DNA of 64,000 nucleotides from Gordionus sp. m RMFG-2023 (Eukaryota; Nematomorpha; Gordioida; Chordodea; Parachordodidae): contig NC_088775.1 of assembly GCF_954871325.1 (NCBI RefSeq), forward strand, positions 91,766,805 to 91,830,804, given 5' to 3'. Position numbers and translations under genes: made by a program. Positions 13,401-25,352 of this stretch are shown here, one piece after another (the stretch's first letter is position 1; each line of letters opens with the position of its first letter). The notes below the pieces were generated by a model. The model saw only the letters and a list, made by a program, of their open reading frames with translations. It was not told the DNA's origin and made no database searches.

Positions 13401-13930
13401 CTTTCAGGCATGAGGCTTTAATAAGATTGACAAATTTAACTAATTATATACATAATACTGTTATAACTTTTTTAAAAATAGATCATCAAAAAAAAAGAAT
13501 AGTATTTTTGTGGACAACGGGCTAGATAGACGATAGGGTGAGGAAACATTTCTAATAATTATTACTGCTACATAGAATTAATGGAAGACTAGAAAAATAT
13601 GATATTAAGCAGTTGATTCTATAGAGTCTTTGACATTATTTCTAGAAATAAATTATCTGGCTTCAGAATAGGGCTAAAACTAAGTATAAATATAAAAAAC
13701 TAAAATAAAACATTAGAAAGTAGCTGTTTTTTTAAGATAAAAGAGGAATAACACGAAGAATAAAAAATTTATTTGTAAATAAGAGCTAATTATAGATTAA
13801 GATAATGACAAATTTGAAACAAATAACATCAGAATAAATTTAACATGATGTAAGGATTTACAACCTAATGCTCAAGCCAAAATATTTATAAATAAAATGA
13901 GGTATGATATTTATCTTTTTTACCGGTAGA
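10481..13930. other. Long A+T-rich non-coding stretch
   Basis: Apart from two small GC-richer islands I see nothing. The island at 11040-11095 (GAGGTCTGC... CCCTAGCCCAACC) resembles a hAT-type terminus. The island at 11727-11810 has alternating GGTTTCGGG and GAACCCGAGC words like the interior of the 3108-3544 MITE. No open frame, tRNA or long repeat was recognised. Confidence 0.6.
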
Positions 13931-14156
13931 ATTTTTCATTTTGCTAAGGGCATTAAAATTATTATATTCAATAACAATTTTTTATATATCTAGCCATAAC
14001 TTATATCTCATTGAGCATTTCATATCCTTTTCACATGTTAATTTTTTTTATTTTGGCCAAGGGAATATTAAAATTATATTATTTAATAATTTTCTTTTAT
14101 ATAAGGTTAGTTATGACTTATGATATCTCAATGAGCGTTTCAATTCTTTTGTCACA
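13931..14156 (+). repeat. Diverged tandem duplication, period about 113 bp
   Basis: The block starting TTTTGCTAAGGGCATTAAAATT (13941) recurs as TTTTGGCCAAGGGAATATTAAAATT (14051). The downstream words ATAACTTATATCTCATTGAGC and ATGACTTATGATATCTCAATGAGC also match. The short open frame at 13941-14123 spans the repeat and is not protein-like. Confidence 0.7.
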
Positions 14157-17100
14157 ATACCCTAATAAATTAATTTTAAAAAAATAGTTAAACTTACAAT
14201 TAATTTTTTGACAAATCAAATTAAGCGAATTTATTTTCTTAGCTTTTTTATAGATTATAAATATATTTAATAAGTAGTTTTCATATTTTATATGATTCCC
14301 ATATGCATTATTAGTGTTCCCAAGCTATAACTTTATTATTCCTAGTTATTATTTTCTTTTTATATAATTGACTTATGGGTTTTATTATCCTGAACAAGAA
14401 GATTTTAAAAAAATAAGAGACAACAGAAAGCAGGATTAGTGGGAGGAATAGAAACAAGAGTTACCCATCAACTTTTTAAAGTAATTTCGGCATTTTAAAT
14501 ATGTTTTTGCTTAATTTTTACTATAATATAAAAAATTTTCCTATTTATATATGCAAAGCATAAATTATAATAAAATTTATAATAATTACTATAAAATTCA
14601 TAGGCATTAACTATAATCAAAAAATTATATATATTATATTGATTTTGAAAGGAACTAATTATTAAAATTTTACGTAGAAACAGTGTATGTCCTTTTCCTA
14701 TAAAATTATAATATACAAAATTTATGATTGGTTATATTTGATATTGACCATTAATAAATATTTAATTAACATAAAATATATGCTAGTATTTTTTAGTTAA
14801 TTCATAGTATATATATAGGATATTGGAATTTAATTATTATGGCTATATTTACATCTTTATGAACCTTTTATGAAAAGAAGTATAGTGAAATCCTTTATTA
14901 AGATATTAATGTATGAGTGTTTCACAAAAGTGTTAAGCTATGGGGCGGCATATGGAGATGGCACATATTTTTAATCATGACTTTTAAACATTTATTTTTA
15001 TACTATCACTTATAATGTGTTTCTTTAAATACCCTATTTGAAAAATATATATTTTGCTTTTTATAAAGGTCGTTCACAATTTACTTACGACAATTTGATG
15101 AGATATTAGCATAATATAAGATTTAGTGTTTATTTTATTTAATATTAACTTAAAATTAACTCTACTCCACATGGCTTTAATCTAAATCTATTATTATTGA
15201 TTTTCTAGCAAAGTTTTTATTACATTTAGGTTGTTTAATCTAATTTAGAATTTAAAATAAAAAAAAATTTAATGTAATCTTAAATCAAAAATTATTGGCA
15301 AAAATGTAAATTTTTCTGGAGAGGGGGTATAACAAAAGCTCTGAGTTTAAGATCCTTCTTAATGGACCCTTGCATTTTGTCGACCATCGCGTAATTTTGT
15401 TTAGGAAATTATATATCATATTTTTACTTAATTGCTTAGTAATATCATTTTATTAATTATAAAAAAATTTTACAAATAGATCCTTAATAATCTTGATTAC
15501 AGAAATAACATTTTTAATGATTATAAATTTATAAGATAAACTTAATATTTTCATATTCTATGAAAAAAACTTGGTAAAATGATTTTCTTTAGGTGCTAAG
15601 TGAATTCTCTACTAAAGCAAATTTATTCAGAGTACGGATTTCCCTTATTTTCTTTGGTCGAAATGGACAAATTAAAAGAAAAAAATATAGTGAAATTCAA
15701 AAAGTGAGATATACCCTTTTCATTGTAGTGGTATTAGGTTGACATGGAATTCTTGGCAATAATCCTTTCCAAAAACTCTATTCGTTTAAATTCATTTACA
15801 TTAATTATACTTTTAAAATTTTGAGTCATATTCTATAGTTATGGGTTTCTCGTTGATCATAGGTCCTAACCAGGCTATTGTACAGGGTTTGTGTTCCTTA
15901 CATTCGGCTGCATCGAGTAAGATTATCAAATAAAAATTTGGTATTTTTTTAATTAACCTTTGACAATCATTTTATTTAAAGCCACATTCTTAATTAAACC
16001 ATTAATACTGGTAATAGTTAACGCATCTCATTATTTGTAATTTTATCCAAGTACATCGATAGCTCTAAATTCTCCAAATATTCTTCAATATGAATTTTGA
16101 TTCCATATGGTTCCATTAGCATGAATATAATAATTTATACAAACCCACAAAGGGACATTATATCTCTTTTATCAGCTAGTTTGCTATCTTGAAAATCAAA
16201 TTTATTTTGATTCATATGTTATATATATATATACAATGTATTTCAATAGTATTATAATGAAATATTCAGTATATAATGATAATCTATTTATCACTATAAT
16301 TATTTAGCAATGTCATAACTGTTCCATAATAATATATATTGAAATATGTACGTTGAAATATAACTTAAAATAAATAATATAACACTAAATCTTTAAATAA
16401 GACATATATGCAAATATAACTACTAAATTTTATAACTAATATATCATTACAAAATATAAAAAAATTGATCAAAATAAAATTGTACATCATCTGCATTTTT
16501 TTTAATTCTCGGGGGTGTCCAAAACACAAAACCACTCCCCTTGCTATACTAATATCTATATATATATATAAATGGCAAGAGCCATTTAAATTAGGCAAAA
16601 GAAAAATGAATATATATTACAATCACACAATTTTTTTCGACAGATCAGAAAATAAAATAATAATTTGATCTATTTTTATATGGAGTAGAGATTCTAACAT
16701 AATTCGTTAACTTCCTATTTTTTCCACTTTACCTTTGATTGATTTAAGTATTTTAAAAATATTATTTTATAAAGTTTTTCAAGATATCAAGGTCATATTA
16801 GCTGGCGATTATGATTTTATTTTTTACAATTTATACATTTAATAATATTTTAAGGTGGTTCTAAATTCATTTACTATTTTGATTGTTTCAGGTAAATCTT
16901 ACTAATATCTCACTTTTCCAATTTTCGTGAAAATTCGTTGTAAATAAGGTTTAATCTTTCTAACCCTGCATTCATAGTTAGCGTAAATTTGCTGGGAAGT
17001 ATACAAAATACTGTATTATCCTTCACTGCGAATTATATATACCCAATTTGGGCTAACTGTGATTTCAGAGTTATAGTTTGAGAGTAGCAAAGCAAAAAGT

Positions 17101-18374
17101 TCTTTATTATAATTATCTTCTTATATTTTTTATTAAAATTATAATGCTATATTATACCGTTTTTTTTAACTATGTGTATAATAAATAAATAAAAATACGT
17201 AGAGTTATATATATGATTAAAAAAGCTATATAAGTATTATATTGTATAATGTCAATACAAGAATTGGATTAAGTTATTAGGAATTTCTCAATTTTATACA
17301 AAGGCAATTTTTTGAATTAGAAAAAAAATTTGATTTTAATCTGAAATGTATATCGAGCATCTAAATGTTAAGCAATTTTACCTTGAACCTTTTTTAAAAT
17401 TTATATGAAATGAAATAGTTAATCTAAATCATTTACAGGTCAAATGTTCACTACTAAGTTATCTTTAATTTAAAGTGTGTATACGCTATACACTTCAATC
17501 AAATTTTATAAATTAAAAATCGCCACCAAAGAAAATTATTTAAAATTTAGGGATTATGAATTCACACTGATTCCATATCTACGTCACATATATTATAAAA
17601 TATTTTTTGTGTTTAGATATTATTAATTTATCTTATTGCTGATGCCATATACATTACCATATTATAAAATAATAAAAGTATCTTCAGATATGTATCGAAG
17701 ATAACAGGTATTTGGCCAATACTTATAATAGGGGCTGATATAAGTATCATGCAATGTTTCTTTATATTTTACTGATAAACAAGGGCAGATATTACACTAT
17801 TTACCCTGTAAAGGTAAATTAAATAACTTTTAAACTTGTAAAAAATAGTAAATATATTTATAATTTATCGTAAAAATTGTATTAATATTAGATAATTTTA
17901 ATTTAAAATTTACTAAAATATATTTTAGTAGATATTCAATTTTTAAATTATTTTATATTATATTTTTTTTTATAGGAAATGGGAATTTGAACTTTAATTT
18001 TTAATTTAAACTATGAAGAAAAATCTATTTAATATACAATATTTTAAAATTTAAAAAATCAACAAAAAATTTATATTTAAAAATAATTTTAGATCTTGGA
18101 GATAAAAATCTGTTCCATATGTTACAATCTATATTATAAATCTTAATAATGAAATTAATGTTAAATAATATTTATTAATTCATTTTCATATGTAATAGAT
18201 AACATTTTATATATATTCTAAAATATTGCATAAATCGATATAAAAAGAACTTTAAAAAAACAAATAAAATTATTTTTAAAGAAAAAGCAATTATGTTATA
18301 ATGAAATGAGCGATTTGAAGACATCCATTATGGTTAAAATTAACGTAAGTTTTATAAATGATGAAATTAAAAAA
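14157..18374. other. Long A+T-rich non-coding stretch
   Basis: No protein-like frame, RNA gene or obvious repeat pair was seen in about 4.2 kb. Slightly GC-richer text at 15310-15390 and 15840-15920 has no recognisable identity. Confidence 0.6.
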
Positions 18375-19195
18375 GATAGTTATAAAGTTGAATTATACTT
18401 ATATGTTTAGCTATTCCATCTAAAAATATATAGAAGAAAATTTATTTAAATATTTATTTTTGTGTTTAGTGCCTCTCATGAAACATATTTTGTACATATA
18501 AAAATTAGTTTTTTTGATCTTAACTTTTGAAAAAAAAATGATATTCTACCAGTAAAAATAAAAGAAGTGTTTATCATATTCAACTTAATAATTTATAAAA
18601 TTTCGAAGTCGCCATTAGAAATTAAATAATTCTCAAGACAATAAAATAAATATGGTGATAGGGAATTGGGAGTAGTGTTGTTAAACGGCTCGTTTTGAGT
18701 CATTTTTAAAAATGGCTAACACAATATTTTATCCATAAAATTATTGCCTGAGTCTCAAGATTTTGTTAATAGATGCCCTGACCTTTGTGCCATCTATGAG
18801 TAAAATCTTTAGGCTTGCATTTCTGAATAAATATTGATTTAACCGTTTTAAAAATCGGCTCAATTCTAGCTGCGTTACAACACTAATCTCGAGGAAAAAA
18901 GCATGTGGGGAAAAAAAACTCAACTAAATATGACTGTGTGATACATGATAGAAAAGAAAATAGAGGGGAAAAAAATCGCTGAATTCTCAAGAATAGGAAT
19001 ATATAAGGAGAATGATCTGTAGGTAATAAGAAGTCTTCAGAAAATTAATCATTATTTATATATTTAAAAATAGGGATGAAAAAAATATTTTTGAATTATT
19101 TTCTTTTCATTTTTATTATATTACTAAAATCCTTAATTATTACAAATTCAAATCATTATATCATGGTTTTTATATGGAAATTAATTTTAAATATT
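18375..19195 (+). repeat. Duplicated segment, copy A (contains a MITE)
   Basis: Copy A aligns with 22737-23345 in the same orientation. Shared blocks include TTTAGT-CCT-CTCATGAAA, TATTCAACTTAAT, CGCCATT-GAA, the block AAAAAAGCATGTGGG followed by AAAAAAACTCAACTAAA, and GAAGTCTTCAGAAAAT-AATCATTATTTATATATTTAAAA. Copy A differs from copy B mainly by the 213-bp MITE at 18673-18885. Neither copy shows a gene. Confidence 0.8.
18673..18885. mobile_element. MITE with TAGTGTTG termini, copy 2
   Basis: It starts TAGTGTTGTTAAACGGCTC and ends GCGTTACAACACTA, matching the element at 2348-2568 in ends, length and interior. It interrupts duplicated segment A; segment B (22737-23345) lacks it, which supports its identity as a mobile insertion. 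Confidence 0.8.
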
Positions 19196-19289
19196 TATTT
19201 TAAAACTAAATTTTTATATATATATTAATATTTTGGCAAAATATTTTCTATATTTTTTTCCGCATCGAAAGGTTTTCTATATATTTCTA

Positions 19290-20434
19290 GATCGGTATAA
19301 CTAAATACTGCATTACTTGATAAAAAGAAATTAATCATAATCAATCAAATTTTTATTATATAATCTATTTTATAAATAATTCTCAGAAACATTTTTTTTA
19401 AATACTAAAACTATTTTTTATTAAATTTAAAAATTGAGATTATATATCAAATATTATTTAATTCTATTCTTATTTATTATTTAATCCAGAAAAAAATATA
19501 TTTACTGGCTTATTAAATCTTAAATTTTTTTCAAAAAATATTGTGATGAATTGACCGATTACCGAGCTCAAAACCTACCACTTGCTAAATATTCGTTTGA
19601 CCAAATATGCTAGTAATAGCAATTCAAAAATGTTCATTAATATATCTATAAATACGTGTAAATCACTATCCCAAAAAATATTTTAAAAATATTACTGTTT
19701 GTCATTTAACCGGTTGGTTATAGATCGGTTGTCGGTATTAAAATATTTTTTAAAATAAGGCTTAACGCGTAAATATACGCTTATAAACAAAAATGAACAT
19801 TTTTTCATGAATAACGCCCGTCAGCAAAACAGTATTTAATTATAGGGTCAGTTATGAGTCGGTTATAAGTCAAATCATTATATTTATAAAATATTTTTTT
19901 GTGATAATGTTTTACACATATTTATAGGTATATAAAATAAAACTAAACATTATTCATTTAATATTATTATCAAATTTTATCAATCGAATATTTAGTAAGT
20001 AATCGGTTTTGAGCCTGGCAATCGGTCAAATCACAATATTTAATTTTTTTTTAGGATAATGTTAAAAATATAAATATAAGTATTGAAAAATGATGAGATT
20101 TTGAACAATAAAGCTAATAATATGTTCCTTCAAATTTTCTATTATTTTTTAATTTTAACCCTACTCATAAATTAAATGTTAAAGAAACCTACCATTTTTT
20201 TTAATTTTTAGGTTTTCCATTATATAAAAATAGAATATCATATAATATTTGATATTTAATCTAAATTTTTTTTATTTAATAAAAAATTGAAAATTTTTTT
20301 CTGAATACTATTTTTAAACAATGATTCTATAATAAAATTTTGATTGATTATGATTAATTGCCTTTAAGCAATGCAGTTTAGCAATGCAATTAAGTAATGC
20401 AATTTAGCAATGCAGTAGTTAGTCATACCTGGTC
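19290..20434. mobile_element. Foldback-like element with long inverted arms
   Basis: Two inverted blocks are nested. The inner pair is 19536-19595 against 19985-20041, about 57 bp each: AAATATTGTGAT-TTGACCGATT near one end and ACTAAATATTCG near the other. The outer pair is 19290-19490 against about 20190-20434, sharing TA-TACTGCATT, AATTAATCATAATCAATCAAA and ATATCAAATATTAT in reverse complement. The right arm has about 120 extra bases between blocks. No transposase is inside. The single-stranded form could fold into a very long hairpin. A foldback or long-TIR MITE fits best; an inverted duplication is the alternative. Confidence 0.7.
20367..20418 (+). repeat. 13-bp tandem repeat, four units
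   Basis: Four consecutive 13-mers of the form AGCAATGCARTTW: 20367, 20380, 20393 and 20406. They sit near the outer end of the right arm of the foldback element. The left arm carries only one comparable unit (TACTGCATTACTTGA), so the array expanded in one arm. Confidence 0.8.
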
Positions 20435-22736
20435 TTGAATATATGATATTAGTCTATTTTGTGTAATAAATAAGATATATTATAAAATTCTAGGTGTCAA
20501 TATTTTTAATTTGTATAAAATATTTTATTTTTTTAAAATTAAATAAAATAAAATATATAATTTTTCTTGGCAAGGTGGGGGGCGGGGGGTTAAATATTAT
20601 TTTATTAAGTGTTCGGGTTTTTGTGGACAAATAAATTTTTTTTAATATTCTGTATAGGGTCAGAATAAATTTTGTTTAAAAAAAAAATTTTCGGGCCTAT
20701 GCCTGACTTGAAAAATAACCCAACGTAGATATCTCAAGCTAAATTAAATATATAACACTAATTCTCGAACCTTAATTATTTACCTTTAATATTTTATTTT
20801 TGAATATATGAGGGATTTTTTTTCTTCTAAATACTTTTAGGGCCGTTTTTAAAAATCAATCCAAACCGGGTCACAACACTACCTAAGTTTATAATTTTTC
20901 CATATCAGGCCCTCACCCATATTTTCTTTATATTTTAATCACTTAATGTCATTATAAACCGCTTTGGTGTTGTTTGATAACCATTAATACTCCTATCTTA
21001 ATATATTTGAGTTTAAAAAAAATATCTAAAAATGATTAAACTTAAAACAAATTTTGCTATAATTGCTGTTACGATAATAACAAGCTTTCTACATTATTCT
21101 TTAAAATGCTTTTGTTTTTTAAAAAAATAGCTCGTTCATTCTATTATTATTTAAATTGATTAGGTTTAAAATATATGAATATATTATTTATGTAGATTTT
21201 TTAAATTATAAAATATTGGGATATTTACCTATTTTATTTAAGAGATTTACTTGAGATGATAAAATATGAATTACAAGATAAATTAATAAGGAATATAATT
21301 AATTATAATGACTATATTTTATTTATTCAAGATCATAATCTTTAATCTTTATATATATATCTATAAATTTTTTGCTAATTGACAACAAATAAGTATTCGA
21401 TTTTAATGATATATTCTATATTATTTCTGTCTAAATAATAACTAGATATAATTATTAACATTTTTTTAAAAATAATATAATCATATTAATCATAAAATTA
21501 TCAAATTATTCTAATATTTACATTCTATTTCATTAGGCGACTCTAATATATAAATAAATTTTAAAAGATTACAAATAAAAGTCAGCACTGGGTTTATATA
21601 TAATAATAATAATTAATATAAAATTAGATGTTATGTGTAATCTAAAGTAGATTTGTGCATTTAATTACATGTTATATTTTTTATTTCCTTCTAACTTATT
21701 TGAACCCTTTAATTATTACTTTTTATTTTCTTTTTATTTATTTATGGTATATAGGGCTTTATTAGACTTTTATAAATTTCAAAGTACTCAAAGAACACAA
21801 TCAAAGTAAACTGGAACAAAAAATAAAAGATAAAAATGAGTAATATAAAGCATTCATGCAATTTTTTCATATTTTGAGTGTGGAGGTGATAAAGAGAGGG
21901 TCTTCTTTCTGACATAAAGGTGAGTGGGGAGGGGTCATACAACATCCCTTATCAGCAGTAAAATCTAAAAGTTAATAAAAGAAATAAGAAAGCATGGTAG
22001 AAAAGCTTTAAACATTTCATTAATTTAAAGAAAAAAAAAATCTCATATTCAAAAAAAATAATTGATTTGCGAAAATACTGGTTAACGACAGATTAAGATA
22101 TGTATATTAAATTTTACCCGTTTTAGCTGCTAAAAATAATTAAAAAAAAAATAATATTACTTCTAGTGAAATGTGTAATGTACATAATAATTTATATACA
22201 CCCCATGTATATTATTTTCTCATCAAGTTTATTTAATTTTATTTTCCATATCGACTATATATTAATATTTATTTTAACTCAACTTTGGTTAAATTTTGTA
22301 AAATTCTTACATACAATCACAATATATCACAATTTAAGGAGGCTATGTAACTTTTAATTTTTTTTTTTGAAAATTAATCTTTTCATCTTTAAGATCATTG
22401 GTCCAAAGTTATACCAATTCAGAATGCATGAGTAACCAGTTTTTTTTAATTTAGAAAAATATCTTTCAATTTAGAACTAAAACATTTTTTCTCAGAGGTG
22501 AAGATTTGTGAGGCTGTATGCATAATATTCTTCTGGATAAAAATTGAGTTATTTCTAATGCGATTATTCCTTCGTCGAATAATTTTCCATGCTTCCTTTT
22601 AATTTCCTTCATTCTCCATCATAGTTTTCCTTACTATTTTCTTTTTAAAAATTTTTTTTTATCCTTTTGTTCTCCTTTTATCACTTTTATTAATTTGAAG
22701 AAATTAAGAAAGACAATCTTTACTAATAAGGAAATA
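20435..22736. other. A+T-rich stretch with small hAT/MITE debris
   Basis: A G-run block at 20573-20590 and the text CGGGCCTATGCCTGAC near 20695 look like subterminal hAT-type debris. Text at 20840-20882 ending GTCACAACACTAC resembles the right end of the TAGTGTTG MITE family. The rest, including short open frames near 21742 and 22166, is not protein-like. Confidence 0.5.
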
Positions 22737-23345
22737 AAGCTGTTTTATAATATACTTGTATGATTAGATAATCCAACTAAAAATAAAAGAGAAAATTTTC
22801 TTTAAACATTTATTATTTGTTTAGTTCCTTCTCATGAAAAAATATTTTGCATATAAAAAAGTTTAAATTATAAATAAATATTTGAATATGTTGAAAATAT
22901 GTTAATTTCCTAATATTCAACTTAATTTCTATTAAGAATAACTTTATTAATTTGAAACACGCCATTGGAATATATATGGTGTTAGGCCAGAGGAAAAAAA
23001 GCATGTGGGAAAAAAAAACTCAACTAAAAGATACTGAGGAAAATGAAACCAGATTAAAAAGAAAATAGTAATATAAAATCGCGGAATAAAAAAGAAGAAA
23101 GAAAGAAGGGGAAATTATGGAGAAAATAACAATTAAGAATAAAAAACAGAGAAGAAAATCGGTAAATAATAGAAGTCTTCAGAAAATAAATCATTATTTA
23201 TATATTTAAAATTAGGTATGAAAAATATATATTCGAGTTTGTTCTTTTTATTTTTTTTTATATTACTAAAATCCTTTCATTCTTACAAATTCATATGTTA
23301 GGTTTTTGATTATTATAAGGAAATTAATTTTTAAAATTTTAATTC
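22737..23345 (+). repeat. Duplicated segment, copy B (empty MITE site)
   Basis: This is the partner of 18375-19195. At the position where copy A carries the MITE, copy B reads straight from GGTGTTAGGCCA into GAGGAAAAAAAGCATG. Copy B has short A/G-rich expansions (23080-23160) absent from copy A. Confidence 0.8.
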
Positions 23346-25186
23346 AAAGTGTTTCAAAATTTCGTTATGATTATTTGTGCATGTATTTTTATTTGTTATT
23401 TTTTTTACATCCCTATTTAAAAAATAAAATATTTGTATTTTTTTTAATTCATGTAAATAATATGAATCTTTAATCATGACAAATATTTAAAAAAATATTA
23501 AATCAAATTATTTTTCTCAGTCAAAAAGAAAAAATTTTGGAAGTTTAATTTTCTAAAAGATTTTGATGGCCCGAAGTTTTATTTTGATCATTTTTGGCTT
23601 TAAAATTTATTTATCAAAATTAAAATAATTTTCGTGACATATTTCAAATTTTAATTATAAAAATAAAAATATATTTGCAAAATAAAAATAAATTCGCCAA
23701 GGTCAGTATTTTTTTTAATTTTTTTTTAGAACTATTGATTTTAAAAATCGTGTAATTTCTTTATGGCTAAAGTTAAGCTGAGTTTGTCCAAGGTTTCTGC
23801 AATTATTATTATTAGAGCTAAACTAATAAATATTATATAATTTGACATTTTCGTTAAATTGATGTATTATTCTGTTAAAAATATTTTTAATTCATTTTCA
23901 TATTAGATAGAAATCATTATAATCTATTAAGTTTCTTGTTTTTTTATATGATATGATATTCTTATTTGATTTCGAAAATTGTAAAATAAACAAATATTTA
24001 TCTTTTCCATTCCAAAAAGCCATCAATTTTATTAGCTCCTCTTACTAAGTTATTATTATGTAAAACTGCAATGCCATAAAAAAATCAACCAATAGCGTCA
24101 AAATACATTTCCCCGTGATTCAGTGACCTTCATTTTTTATATATATATAAATATTTGAATAATTTAATGAGTGCCAATAATTCCTATAATATACACTTGT
24201 AGATAGATCTTCAAAGAAAGCAGGCTAGTTAACCAGAAAGAATGTATACGAAATATACAGTATTTCGATGAGAAATAATTCAGAAATTTTCCGTTGATTT
24301 GATAAAATATGTTAGCTATACATATTTAGTACTTGGAAGTTTTTCAAAAAATTATTTGGAACATTTTTAAATCACATTACTTTTAAGATATCAATTTCAT
24401 AACACACTCAAAACTTTTCTTTATAAGCTAAATAAAAATCTTACAAATATTTGCATTAAAACAATTCATATAGCCTATGCAAACGGTTATTCATCTTAAA
24501 TAAATTTTATTTTATTTAGGCAATATACAACTAAATTTCACATATTCACTTTTATGAAATATAATAAATACCCGTTTCATAAAATCTATTAAGCAACAAT
24601 TTCTTTTTAAAAATCAAGTGATCATTTTCAAAAAAAATATATGTGATTAAAATTTGTTCTATTTTTATTTATAATTGAAGATTGAAAATAGCAGGATTAA
24701 TTAAATTATAAATAATAATTTAAAAAATTAATTAATATTTTCTAGACAAATCATTTTAAAAGAAAATTATTTATATAATTTAATTATATTTTTATAATTG
24801 ATTAATATAAAAATTTTAAGGTTAGGGTTTATAATTTTTCTTTATTTTGATAATTATAGTTCAAGAATTGAGCAATTTTATATTTAAAATATATTTAAAA
24901 AAACCAGTAACCTTAAAATTCGATTAATAATCAAAATAATTGATTTTTCTTTTATAAATTTACTAATAATAAAAAATGATAAATTTAATAACCATCAAAT
25001 TGGGATATTGTCAAGATCAGTGTGAGAATAATTGATATAAGATTATTCATGTCTTTACTTTACAACTAAATATAATTTTAATTTAATTCAATAAAATGAT
25101 ATTTTTTTCAAAATTTTAAAAGTAAAAAGAATATTATGGCTCGTTTTTTTGTTTCTTTATAAATTATTATTTAATTTATTTAATAT
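23346..25186. other. A+T-rich non-coding stretch
   Basis: No coding frame, RNA gene or repeat pair was recognised. Confidence 0.65.
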
Positions 25187-25352
25187 AATTATTTTTTTTG
25201 ACACTAATCCAAATGACTATATAATGAACGAAAAAGAAAATTTTAAAGGATATATTTATTTTGGCAAATAATTATTTTTTTTGACACTAATCCAAATGAC
25301 AATATAATGCACGAAAAAATTTTTTTAAAGGATATACTCTAATTAACGATGC
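25187..25352 (+). repeat. Tandem duplication, period 83 bp
   Basis: The 83-bp unit starting AATTATTTTTTTTGACACTAA at 25187 is repeated at 25270. The units share CACTAATCCAAATGAC, ATATAATG-ACGAAAAA and TTAAAGGATATA, with only a few substitutions, so the duplication is fairly recent. Confidence 0.85.

Noticed and set aside
18741-18923. 60-codon minus-strand open frame
   Set aside because: It spans the interior and right end of the TAGTGTTG MITE plus flank and is not conserved in the other copy at 2348-2568.
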